Assembly: GCA_003670425.1 (NCBI GenBank)
Contig: QWRL01000172.1
Span: 1 to 5,178, forward strand
From: Chloroflexota bacterium
GTDB taxonomy: Bacteria; Chloroflexota; Anaerolineae; Anaerolineales; UBA11657
Reading direction: 5' to 3'
Length of the DNA stretch: 5,178 bases
Part shown: in pieces, positions 1-5,178 of the stretch
How the letters are laid out: every line of letters begins with the position of its first letter
Position numbering within the stretch: the first letter of the stretch is position 1
The notes under the pieces: generated by a model
What the model was told of the DNA's origin: nothing
The model's input: only the letters and a program-made list of their open reading frames with translations
Database searches by the model: none
Position numbers and translations under genes: made by a program

Positions 1-1
1 C

Positions 2-640
2 GGCCGCGACAAAGCTGAGATCGAGCGCGAACATGAACTTTTCACGCGCCTGCACACCATGCTCAACAATGGCGCGGCGCTGCGCACATTGCAGCTGTCC
101 GCGGAAGAAGAGCGCACGCTCTCCGGTTTTGGGCTGCTGACGCGCAAACCGCTGCTCGTGGTGCTCAACACGGGCGATGATGCCGGATCAGGTGACGGCC
201 AAATCCCCGCGGGCGTCGCTGCGTCCCACCGCGTGGTGGCGCTGCAATGCAAGCTGGAGATGGAAATTGCGCAGCTTGCGCCGGATGAAGCGGTGCTCTT
301 TCTGGCCGAGTACGGGCTGCAAGCGCCAAGCCTGCAGCGCGTGATCCGCATGTGCTATGACCTGCTCAACCGGCAGGCATTCTTTACCGTGGGCGAAGAC
401 GAAGTGCGTGCGTGGACAATCAACAATGGTGCCAGCGCACCGCAGGCATCCGGCGCCATCCACTCGGACCTGGAAGCTGGCTTTATTCGGGCGGAAGTTA
501 TGGCCTACGCTGACTTGCATCAACATGGCAGCGAGGCAGCAGTTAAGACCGCCGGCAAATGGCGGCTCGAAGGCCGCGAATATACTGTGCAAGACGGCGA
601 CATTCTTCAGGTGCGCTTCTCGCCGCCTTCAAAAAAGTAA
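2..640 (+). CDS. ychF: YchF / Obg-like redox-regulated ATPase, C-terminal part (5' end outside window)
   Basis: The frame is open from base 2 to a TAA at 638-640, giving 212 residues of a protein usually about 360 long. The P-loop and switch motifs are therefore missing from the window. What is seen: the end of the helical insertion, then a beta strand with NTGD (Asn codon at 167) where the family's unusual G4 motif NxxE sits, then a C-terminal TGS domain from about base 380. The TGS domain carries the family signatures FFTVGEDEVRAWTI, a GAIHSDLEAGFIRAEV block and GKWRLEGREYTVQDGDILQVRF. Known of the family: a cytosolic P-loop NTPase of the Obg class that prefers ATP over GTP and associates with ribosomes. 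The carboxylate in the G4 motif is Asp here rather than Glu, probably a conservative change. pepF follows after 18 bases on the same strand, so co-transcription is likely. Identity is very secure; physiological role is inferred from the family only. Confidence 0.95.
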   Translation, partial: GRDKAEIEREHELFTRLHTMLNNGAALRTLQLSAEEERTLSGFGLLTRKPLLVVLNTGDDAGSGDGQIPAGVAASHRVVALQCKLEMEIAQLAPDEAVLFLAEYGLQAPSLQRVIRMCYDLLNRQAFFTVGEDEVRAWTINNGASAPQASGAIHSDLEAGFIRAEVMAYADLHQHGSEAAVKTAGKWRLEGREYTVQDGDILQVRFSPPSKK

Positions 641-658
641 CCGCAACACAGGTCGCTT

Positions 659-2434
659 ATGCCCAAAAAACTTTTGCCGGCACGCTGGACCCTGCGCCAA
701 CTGTTGACTGCACCCAAGGGTGCGCCGCTGCGGCGCGTTACCACGCAGCTGGAGCGCAGTGTGCGCGCGCTGGAGAAGCTGCGCCCGCTGCTGGCAGACA
801 ATATCAAACCCGCAGACTTCACGCGCATGCTGCGCATCACCGAGGAGCTAGCGGCAGCTGCAAGCCGCATCGGCGCTTACGCCGGCTTGTGGTTTTCAGA
901 GAACACGCAAGACCAGGCGGCGCTTGCATTTCAGGGGCGCATTCAGCAGATTACAACCGATGCGCGCAACCGTGTGCTGTTCTTCAGCCTGTGGTGGAAG
1001 GGCCTGCCTGCGGTGGCAGCAGCCCGCCTGCTGGCAGCCAGCCCAAAGGAGCTGCGCCACCACCTGGCATTGGAGCGCAAAGCAACACCGTATGTACTGC
1101 CGGAGCGCGACGAACAACTTCTCAATATTAAAGACGTCAATGGTGTAAACGGGCTGACCACCGTTTACTCGATGCTTACCAACGCCTACAAATTTAACCT
1201 GCTGGTGGATGGCAGTGCGACACAACTGACGCGCGATGCATTGATGACCAGTGTGCGCAAGGCGGATCCCGCGCTGCGCGCTGCCGCATACCAGGAGCTG
1301 TACCGCGTGTACGCGGAGGACGGGCTGGTGCTGGCGCAAATTTATACGCACCGCGTGCGGGACTGGCACGCAGAGAATGTAAAACTGCGCGGCTACCGGG
1401 CTGCAGTGGCGGTGCGCAACCTCGACAACGATATACCCGACCCGGTGATTGCGACCCTGCTGCGCACTTGCCGCAAGAACCGCACCGTGTTTCAACGCTG
1501 GTTTCGCGTGAAGGCGCGCCTGCTGGGACTAAAGAAATTACGGCGCTACGATATCTACGCGCCGCTTTCCGGCGCGGAGAAGATCTATCCGTACGACGAA
1601 GCCGTCAAGCTGGTGCTGGACACTTTCCAAAAGTTTTCTCCGGCGGTGGCCCGTGCCGCGCGGCGCGTATTTGATGAGAATCATATTGATGCTGAAGTGC
1701 GGCCGGGGAAACGCGGCGGTGCTTTTTGCGCCAGCGTGCTGCCGGGCATGACGCCGTATGTGCTGCAAAATTACACGGGGGATGTGCGCGATGTGGCCAC
1801 GCTTGCGCATGAGCTGGGCCATGCCATTCATAGCGTGCTGGCTGCGCGCCACTCCGTGTTCACGTTTCATTCTGCACTGCCGCTGGCGGAAACCTCGTCC
1901 ACTTTTGCGGAGATGCTGCTGACCGACCGGCTGCTGGCACAAGATCGCGATCCGGCCGTGCGCCGCCAGCTGATTGCGGACACACTGGACGATGCCTATG
2001 CAACCATCATGCGCCAAGCCTACTTCACGCTCTTCGAACAGCAGGCGCATGCGCTCATTCAGTCCGGCGCCGGCACGGACGAACTAAATGCCGCGTACAT
2101 GCGCAGCCTGCGCGAGCAGTTTGGCAGTGCGGTCGAGATTGCGCCGGAGTTCAAGTGGGAGTGGGTCTCCATCCCGCACATCTTTTACACGCCGTTTTAT
2201 TGCTACGCCTACAGCTTTGGGCAATTGCTGGTGCTTGCGCTTTATCAGCGCTACAAAAAACAGGGCGCGCGTTTTACGCCGCACTACCTGAAAATTCTGG
2301 CGTACGGCGGATCGGCCAGCCCGCAGCATATTTTGGAAGAAGCTGGCATCGACATCACCAAGCCATCCTTTTGGCAGGGCGGCTTTGACTTCATCAGCGG
2401 CCTGCTGGATGAGCTGGAGTCCGGACTGGATTGA
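659..2434 (+). CDS. pepF: M3-family oligoendopeptidase F-like zinc metallopeptidase
   Basis: A complete 591-residue protein, the usual length for PepF-type M3 peptidases (about 560-600). It starts at ATG 659 with a modest CAGG ribosome-binding site 6 bases upstream. The N-terminus reads ARWTLRQLL, resembling the family's early RWxL element. An oligopeptidase F N-terminal domain spans roughly residues 80-190 (FFSLWWKGLP near 107). The M3 catalytic domain fills the rest. Zinc site: HELGH at 384-388 (His384 and His388 ligands, Glu385 the general base), with Glu411 in LAETSSTFAE as the probable third ligand. A conserved GKRGGAFCASVLPG block lies near 347-360. The PHIFYTPFYCYAYSFGQ segment (506-522) supplies the His/Tyr residues expected to bind and polarise substrate. 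There is no signal peptide or membrane segment, so it should be cytosolic and hydrolyse short peptides. It sits 18 bases after ychF and ends just before a hairpin terminator. Family assignment is firm; the symbol pepF is the best fit within M3. Confidence 0.93.
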   Translation: MPKKLLPARWTLRQLLTAPKGAPLRRVTTQLERSVRALEKLRPLLADNIKPADFTRMLRITEELAAAASRIGAYAGLWFSENTQDQAALAFQGRIQQITTDARNRVLFFSLWWKGLPAVAAARLLAASPKELRHHLALERKATPYVLPERDEQLLNIKDVNGVNGLTTVYSMLTNAYKFNLLVDGSATQLTRDALMTSVRKADPALRAAAYQELYRVYAEDGLVLAQIYTHRVRDWHAENVKLRGYRAAVAVRNLDNDIPDPVIATLLRTCRKNRTVFQRWFRVKARLLGLKKLRRYDIYAPLSGAEKIYPYDEAVKLVLDTFQKFSPAVARAARRVFDENHIDAEVRPGKRGGAFCASVLPGMTPYVLQNYTGDVRDVATLAHELGHAIHSVLAARHSVFTFHSALPLAETSSTFAEMLLTDRLLAQDRDPAVRRQLIADTLDDAYATIMRQAYFTLFEQQAHALIQSGAGTDELNAAYMRSLREQFGSAVEIAPEFKWEWVSIPHIFYTPFYCYAYSFGQLLVLALYQRYKKQGARFTPHYLKILAYGGSASPQHILEEAGIDITKPSFWQGGFDFISGLLDELESGLD

Positions 2435-2455
2435 GCTTTAGGGCGCCGTACACAT

Positions 2456-2491
2456 AAAAACACAGCCCCGCCATTTTGGCGGGGCTGTGTT
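2456..2491 (-). terminator. Bidirectional intrinsic terminator between convergent pepF and lysS
   Basis: A perfect 12-bp GC-rich stem, CACAGCCCCGCC (2461-2472) against 2478-2489, extends by two A-T pairs to 2459/2491 and has the five-base loop ATTTT. Read on the - strand, the stem is followed by TTTTT, a canonical rho-independent terminator 25 bases beyond the lysS stop at 2516. Read on the + strand, it lies 24 bases past the pepF stop, but its tail (TTGCTGTT) is weaker. It probably stops both converging transcripts and works best for lysS. Confidence 0.9.
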
Positions 2492-2515
2492 GCTGTTACG
2501 CAAGCGCCGGCTGCC

Positions 2516-4036
2516 TCACTCTCGCGTGCGCAGATGCGGGAACAAAATCACCTCCCGAATATTGCGCTGGCCGGTGAGCAGCATTGTCAAGCGGTCAACG
2601 CCCATGCCAAAACCACCGCATGGCGGCATGCCGTATTGCAACGCGCGCAAATAATCCTCGTCCATCGGGTGCGCTTCTTCCCCGCTTTGGTGGTCGCGCT
2701 GCATCTCCTCAAAGCGCTGCGCCTGCTCCTGCGGGTCGTTCAACTCAGAAAATGCGTTGCACAGCTCCATGCCCGCAATGTAGGCCTCGAAACGCTCGAC
2801 CGTGTGCGGATCGGCTGGCGTGGCTTTTGCCAGCGGTGAAATATCCCGCGGAAAATCGTGCACAAAAGTGGGCTGCACCAGCAGCGGCTCCACATGCAGC
2901 GCCAACAGGCTTTCGATGAGTTTGCCGCGCGGCATGGCCGGGTCTGCCGCCTGCCCGCCAGCGCGCATCGCTGCGGCCAGCGTGGCTGCCGTTGGGTGCG
3001 CGGCAATGTCTATGCCGCAGGCTTCGATCACTGCGGTCCGCAGCGCCACGCGCCGCCAAGGCGGCTGCAAATTAATTTTGTGCCCTGCATACTCGATAGT
3101 GGTGCTGCCGCATACTTGCTGCGCTACAAACGCAAGCATCTCCTCTGTGATCACCATCACCTGTGCGTAATCGGCGTACGCGCAATAAAACTCGAGCTGC
3201 GTAAATTCCGGGTTGTGCTTGAGGCTTACGCCCTCGTTGCGAAAGTCGCGGCCAATCTCATACACTGACTCGAGTCCGCCGACCAACAAGCGCTTTAGAT
3301 ACAACTCAAACGAAATGCGCAGAAACAAGTCCTGATGCAGCTGGTTGTGATGGGTCACAAACGGGCGTGCAGCCGCTCCGCCATAGATGGGCTGCAGCAC
3401 GGGCGTCTCCACCTCGAGAAAACCGCGCTGATCCAGAAAGTTTCGCAACGCCCGCACCACAGCGGCGCGCGCCCGAAAGATTTCGCGCACTTCGGTGTTC
3501 ACTGCCAGGTCCGCGTAGCGTTCACGGTAACGCGCCTCCGGGTTGGCAAATGCGGAATACACCACTTTGGTCCCGTCTTCCTCTGCTTCCTTCGCGGCCG
3601 GCAGCGGACTCACACTTTTCGCAAGCATCACCACGCTGCCACAGCGCAGGGTGAACTCCCCGGTTTTGGTGCGCATCAAAATACCAGTGGCCTGCACAAA
3701 GTCACCGAGATCAAAGTCTGCATCAAACTGGCGCAGCCGGTCTGCGCCAACTTCATCTGCGCGCAGCAGCAGCTGCACCCGGCCGCTCACATCCTCCATA
3801 TGCGCAAAAGTCAGCTTGCCCATCGTGCGCATGGAACGCAGGCGGCCGCATAAAGTGGCCGGCACGCCGCTGTCGTTCACCGGCGCACCAGCTTCCAGCG
3901 CCTGCTCAAGAGCCTGCAGTGCAGCCGCAACCGTATGCGTGCGCTGCGCCCGCGCCGGATAGGGCTGCTCGCCACGGGCACGCATGCGCTCCGCTTTGGC
4001 CACGCGGTTCTTTTCTATTTCATTGAGGTCGCGCAA
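2516..4036 (-). CDS. lysS: Lysyl-tRNA synthetase, class II
   Basis: Charges tRNA-Lys with lysine using ATP, in the cytosol and probably as a homodimer. With the TTG start at 4036 it has 506 residues, the usual size for bacterial class II LysRS (E. coli LysS 505). An N-terminal helix (LNEIEKNRVAKAERMRARGEQPYP) leads into an OB-fold anticodon-binding domain (about 58-140). After a linker longer than in E. coli comes the class II catalytic core: motif 1 GFLEVETPVLQP (205-216) with YGGAAARPF after it, motif 2 FRNEG (265-269) through HNPEFTQLEFY (274-284), GMELCNAFSELNDP (422-435), and motif 3 GGFGMGVDRLTMLL (474-487). No class-defining residue appears lost. The frame stays open upstream to GTG 4114, which would add 26 residues (532 in all), but that stretch is encoded by the greA terminator hairpin. 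TTG 4036 has GGAG at 4045-4042, 5 bases upstream. The gene lies downstream of greA on the same strand and ends before the shared hairpin. Product is certain; start is a strong inference. Confidence 0.95.
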   Translation of the reverse strand: MRDLNEIEKNRVAKAERMRARGEQPYPARAQRTHTVAAALQALEQALEAGAPVNDSGVPATLCGRLRSMRTMGKLTFAHMEDVSGRVQLLLRADEVGADRLRQFDADFDLGDFVQATGILMRTKTGEFTLRCGSVVMLAKSVSPLPAAKEAEEDGTKVVYSAFANPEARYRERYADLAVNTEVREIFRARAAVVRALRNFLDQRGFLEVETPVLQPIYGGAAARPFVTHHNQLHQDLFLRISFELYLKRLLVGGLESVYEIGRDFRNEGVSLKHNPEFTQLEFYCAYADYAQVMVITEEMLAFVAQQVCGSTTIEYAGHKINLQPPWRRVALRTAVIEACGIDIAAHPTAATLAAAMRAGGQAADPAMPRGKLIESLLALHVEPLLVQPTFVHDFPRDISPLAKATPADPHTVERFEAYIAGMELCNAFSELNDPQEQAQRFEEMQRDHQSGEEAHPMDEDYLRALQYGMPPCGGFGMGVDRLTMLLTGQRNIREVILFPHLRTRE

Positions 4037-4041
4037 TACTT

Positions 4042-4045
4042 CTCC
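4042..4045 (-). promoter_or_regulatory. Ribosome-binding site that favours the lysS TTG start
   Basis: On the - strand GGAG (4045-4042, within GGAGAAG) precedes TTG 4036 by 5 bases. The competing GTG at 4114 has no comparable purine-rich site; the sequence before it is the end of greA (stop at 4124) plus 9 bases. This supports the 506-residue product. Confidence 0.6.
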
Positions 4046-4062
4046 ATTGGCATCCAGCCAGC

Positions 4063-4090
4063 ATTTTAAACGAAAAAGCCCTGCTGCCAA
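4063..4090 (-). promoter_or_regulatory. Candidate sigma-70-type promoter for lysS
   Basis: On the - strand TTGGCA (4090-4085, five of six to TTGACA) is followed after 16 bases by TAAAAT (4068-4063, five of six to TATAAT). A start near 4056 would leave a leader of about 20 bases, with the GGAG site placed properly before TTG 4036. The -35 hexamer lies in the loop and 3' arm of the greA terminator, so the two signals overlap. The match is by eye; it could be chance, and read-through from greA is the alternative source of lysS mRNA. Confidence 0.4.
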
Positions 4091-4103
4091 GTGGCGCAGG
4101 GCT
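4073..4103 (-). terminator. Intrinsic terminator after greA
   Basis: On the - strand an 8-bp stem AGCCCTGC / GCAGGGCT (4103-4096 with 4084-4077) continues, after a one-base bulge at 4085, with three G-C pairs closing the loop ACTT. A TTTTT run (4077-4073) follows directly. This is a textbook rho-independent terminator 20 bases beyond the greA stop at 4124. It suggests that most greA transcripts end before lysS and that sequence upstream of 4036 is not lysS coding sequence. Confidence 0.8.
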
Positions 4104-4123
4104 GCCGCTGCCACATGAAGATG

Positions 4124-4612
4124 TCAACTCACTTTGACAATTCGAAAGATGAGTTCACCGCCGGGTGCCTTGATGCGCACTTTTGAGCTCTGCTTTTGGC
4201 CGAGTAATGCCTTGCCCAAAGGCGATTCATTGGAGATGCTGCCCTCGGCCGGATTGGCTTCGGCTGCGCCCACAATTTTGTAGGTCTCAGCTTTGCCGCC
4301 TTCTTCCTTGATTACCACCACAGATCCCAAGCCAATGATTCCCGTGGCGGTTGAGCTCTTCTTGATAATCTTTGCGTGAAGAAGCATTGTCTCAATCGTC
4401 ATGATGCGCCCTTCGACAAACGCCTGCTCGTTTTTTGCAGCTTCGAACTCCGCATTTTCCAGCAAGTCACCGCCTTCTTCCAGCGCCTGATGCAGGCGCT
4501 GTGCCACCTCAGCCCGGCCATCGGTGCGCAGATGTGCAAGTTCCGTTTCCAGCTTGCGCATGCCTTCGCGCGTCAGATAGGTAACGTCTTTGGGGAGATT
4601 CTCCTCGCTCAT
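4124..4612 (-). CDS. greA: Transcription elongation factor GreA
   Basis: Binds in the RNA polymerase secondary channel and stimulates cleavage of backtracked RNA, freeing arrested complexes. The 162-residue product from ATG 4612 matches the usual length of about 158. Residues about 10-85 form the N-terminal coiled coil (YLTREGMRKLETEL onward). Its tip, GDLLENAEFEAAKNEQ (48-63), carries Asp49 and Glu52, matching the acidic pair that positions the catalytic metal. Residues about 92-162 form the FKBP-like C-terminal domain, with YKIVGAAEANP (111-121), ISNESPLGKALLG (126-138) and a closing FRIVKVS strand. The frame is open upstream to a TTG at 4663, adding 17 residues without similarity to the family, so ATG 4612 is preferred despite a weak ribosome-binding site (CAGG only 2 bases upstream, AGGA farther off). 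One extra Gly precedes the tip motif compared with the common GDLxENAEY form. lysS follows on the same strand beyond a terminator. Confidence 0.95.
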   Translation of the reverse strand: MSEENLPKDVTYLTREGMRKLETELAHLRTDGRAEVAQRLHQALEEGGDLLENAEFEAAKNEQAFVEGRIMTIETMLLHAKIIKKSSTATGIIGLGSVVVIKEEGGKAETYKIVGAAEANPAEGSISNESPLGKALLGQKQSSKVRIKAPGGELIFRIVKVS

Positions 4613-4684
4613 AGCCTGTGCTTTTATCCTGATTCTATTTTTGGTATCTGATTTGGGGCACAATCACCAAAAGGGTATTTGCCC

Positions 4685-4721
4685 TGAAAACAAAACAACT
4701 GAGACGGATGCCCAGTTGTTT
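4685..4721 (-). terminator. AT-rich hairpin with T-rich tail; possible weak terminator or greA leader structure
   Basis: AAACAACTG (4693-4701) pairs perfectly with CAGTTGTTT (4713-4721) across an 11-base loop. On the - strand the stem is followed by TGTTTTCA within a T-rich tail (4692-4685), giving the outline of an intrinsic terminator. With only 3 G-C pairs it should be weak. It lies about 75 bases before the greA start. It could end a - strand transcript entering from the right, fold in a long greA leader, or be incidental. Confidence 0.35.
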
Positions 4722-4895
4722 ATTGCATTTATTGAAACCGAAGTTTACCGCTGCGGGTAGCATTTGTAAAGCGCGGGAGTGGGAGGCGAGATTACCAGCG
4801 CCAACGCACTACAATTAAGGGCGATTTAGGTGATTGCTGCTTTAGTGACCCAGTCTAGGGTACCAACATAAAGTAGATTCTTGCCGCGCACAAGC

Positions 4896-4905
4896 TAAGG
4901 AGGTG
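4896..4905 (+). promoter_or_regulatory. Perfect Shine-Dalgarno sequence before the IS3 OrfA fragment
   Basis: TAAGGAGGTG complements the common anti-Shine-Dalgarno 3' tail of 16S rRNA over ten bases and ends its GGAGG core 7 bases before ATG 4911. It is the best ribosome-binding site in the window, much stronger than those of the housekeeping genes here. It shows that ATG 4911 was once a real translation start. Confidence 0.6.
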
Positions 4906-4910
4906 CCCCT

Positions 4911-4946
4911 ATGCGAAAATCTCGGTTCAGCGAGAGCCAGATATAG
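4911..4946 (+). pseudogene. N-terminal remnant of IS3-family transposase OrfA
   Basis: ATG 4911 begins MRKSRFSESQI and then hits TAG at 4944-4946. This 11-residue string matches the very conserved opening of many IS3-family OrfA proteins, (M)(R/K)KSRF(S/T)E(S/E)QI, a helix-turn-helix protein that binds the ends of the element. In intact copies the string continues with VxxLKE and a reading frame of about 90-100 codons; here none of the three frames after 4944 continues that sequence. The break falls right after the Ile codon, so the element seems truncated at about 4943, not merely frameshifted. No OrfB catalytic (DDE) segment and no confident terminal inverted repeat are visible. Part of 4840-4910 may be the left end of the old element. 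The match is short, so chance is possible, but the strong ribosome-binding site at the correct distance argues against it. Confidence 0.5.
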
Positions 4947-5064
4947 ACGGTAGGCAAACCAGATTGCGGCCAAGTTCACACTTCGATGTGCGCCGCCATT
5001 GTGATAATTCGCCCAGGACGAGAATAGGTTATCGTTCACGGACGGCGTGCGTCACAATCCATCA

Positions 5065-5084
5065 CGAACCATTATCAATGTTCG
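5065..5084. repeat. Imperfect dyad upstream of the right-end promoter
   Basis: CGAACcATT (5065-5073) pairs with AATGTTCG (5077-5084) if C5070 is bulged, leaving the loop ATC. A related sequence in the opposite orientation lies at 4991-5011: CGCCG, ATTG and ATAAT blocks in the same order as on the reverse strand of 5065-5087. The dyad ends 17 bases before the -35 box at 5102, where an operator or activator site could sit. Function is guesswork. Confidence 0.3.
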
Positions 5085-5101
5085 GCGCCATAGACGAAAA
5101 A

Positions 5102-5129
5102 TTTACACTCTAGTCCTGACCCGTATAAT
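5102..5129 (+). promoter_or_regulatory. Near-consensus sigma-70-type promoter pointing out of the window
   Basis: TTTACA (5102-5107, five of six to TTGACA) and a perfect TATAAT (5124-5129) are separated by 16 bases. Transcription would start near 5136 and run off the right end. The ATG at 5143 opens only a five-codon frame (stop at 5158), so the gene served, protein or RNA, must begin beyond 5178. It diverges from greA. The hexamers are convincing, but activity is not shown. Confidence 0.5.
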
Positions 5130-5178
5130 TAAGCTCGAGCACATGCGCAGACTGCCATAGCCTTCTGGAAGCAAAACG

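Larger units (their letters stand above)
4613..5178. other. Gene-poor region upstream of greA
   Basis: This stretch of 566 bases has no intact gene that I can recognise and is visibly less GC-rich than the four genes to its left. Nearest greA, on the - strand, TAGAAT (4637-4632) is a possible -10 box giving a leader of about 13 bases, but no good -35 lies at the right distance. A 7-bp inverted repeat TTTTGGT / ACCAAAA (4639-4645, 4666-4672) brackets this area. Farther right are an AT-rich hairpin, an IS3-type transposase fragment, an imperfect dyad and a strong + strand promoter, listed separately. For 4741-4890 I see nothing beyond small possible stems. A 65-codon - strand frame (5039-4842) has no recognisable similarity and no clear ribosome-binding site. 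Confidence 0.6.

Noticed and set aside
559..1131. A 190-codon + strand frame overlapping the end of ychF and the start of pepF.
   Set aside because: It is a compositionally odd Ala/Arg/Pro-rich out-of-frame reading of two well-supported genes.
2534..3962. Long + strand frames opposite lysS (for example 3335-3853 and 3543-3962).
   Set aside because: They are antisense shadows of a GC-rich conserved gene whose motifs account for the whole region, with no plausible starts or similarity.
4613..4663. A 17-residue N-terminal extension of GreA from TTG 4663.
   Set aside because: It does not resemble GreA N-termini and starts from a rare codon; ATG 4612 gives the standard length.
4896..4905. Reverse complement CACCTCCTTA, identical to the 3' end of 16S rRNA.
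   Set aside because: The flanking bases do not match the conserved 16S end (no TTGGAT before it), so this is a Shine-Dalgarno sequence, not an rRNA fragment.
4920..4935. Small hairpin TCTCG-GTTCAG-CGAGA resembling a tRNA T-arm.
   Set aside because: The loop has six bases, not seven, and no acceptor, D or anticodon arm can be built around it; it is explained by the OrfA codons.
4842..5039. A 65-codon - strand frame with a WANYHNGGAHRS stretch loosely recalling the HYNxxRPHxSL end of integrase-type transposases.
   Set aside because: The spacing is wrong, the conserved Arg-Pro is missing, nothing else in the frame fits, and it is on the strand opposite to the OrfA fragment. No ribosome-binding site is clear.
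4877..5115. A + strand frame open from 4877 to a stop at 5113-5115, overlapping the OrfA fragment.
   Set aside because: It has no early start codon, no recognisable similarity, and is largely the mirror of the - strand frame.
1..5178. Search for CRISPR repeats, defence genes, toxin-antitoxin pairs or a new multi-gene system.
   Set aside because: No spaced direct repeats and no such gene families are seen; all four recognisable genes are housekeeping.

Overview
This window looks like an ordinary chromosomal stretch of a moderately GC-rich bacterium. The best guess is a member of the Chloroflexota, in or near the Anaerolineae. That rests on recalled family resemblance of the M3 peptidase, the lysyl-tRNA synthetase (motif 1 region reading PIYGGAAARPF, with a longer linker before the catalytic domain) and the neighbouring greA and lysS genes. 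No search was run, so the assignment is tentative.

Layout. From 2 to 2434 two genes run on the + strand and probably share a transcript: the 3' part of ychf (an Obg-like ATPase; its N-terminal P-loop half lies outside the window) and, 18 bases later, a complete pepF-like M3 oligoendopeptidase. From 4612 down to 2516 two genes run on the - strand: greA (transcript cleavage factor), then lysS (class II lysyl-tRNA synthetase). The two pairs converge on one GC-rich hairpin at 2456-2491, which can stop transcription from both sides. A second clear intrinsic terminator (4073-4103) follows greA. It lies inside the longest possible lysS reading frame, so lysS more likely begins at TTG 4036, just after it. 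A promoter-like pair overlaps that terminator.

The right end (4613-5178) is visibly less GC-rich and holds no intact gene. It contains the greA upstream region, an AT-rich hairpin with a T-rich tail on the - strand, an 11-codon fragment matching the start of IS3-family transposase OrfA behind a perfect Shine-Dalgarno sequence, an imperfect dyad, and a near-consensus sigma-70-type promoter (5102-5129) pointing out of the window on the + strand.

The genes serve housekeeping roles: ribosome-associated ATPase, intracellular peptide turnover, rescue of stalled RNA polymerase and tRNA charging. I found no defence system, CRISPR array, RNA gene or new multi-gene system. The points worth a second look are the lysS start and terminator arrangement and the remnant-bearing region on the right.
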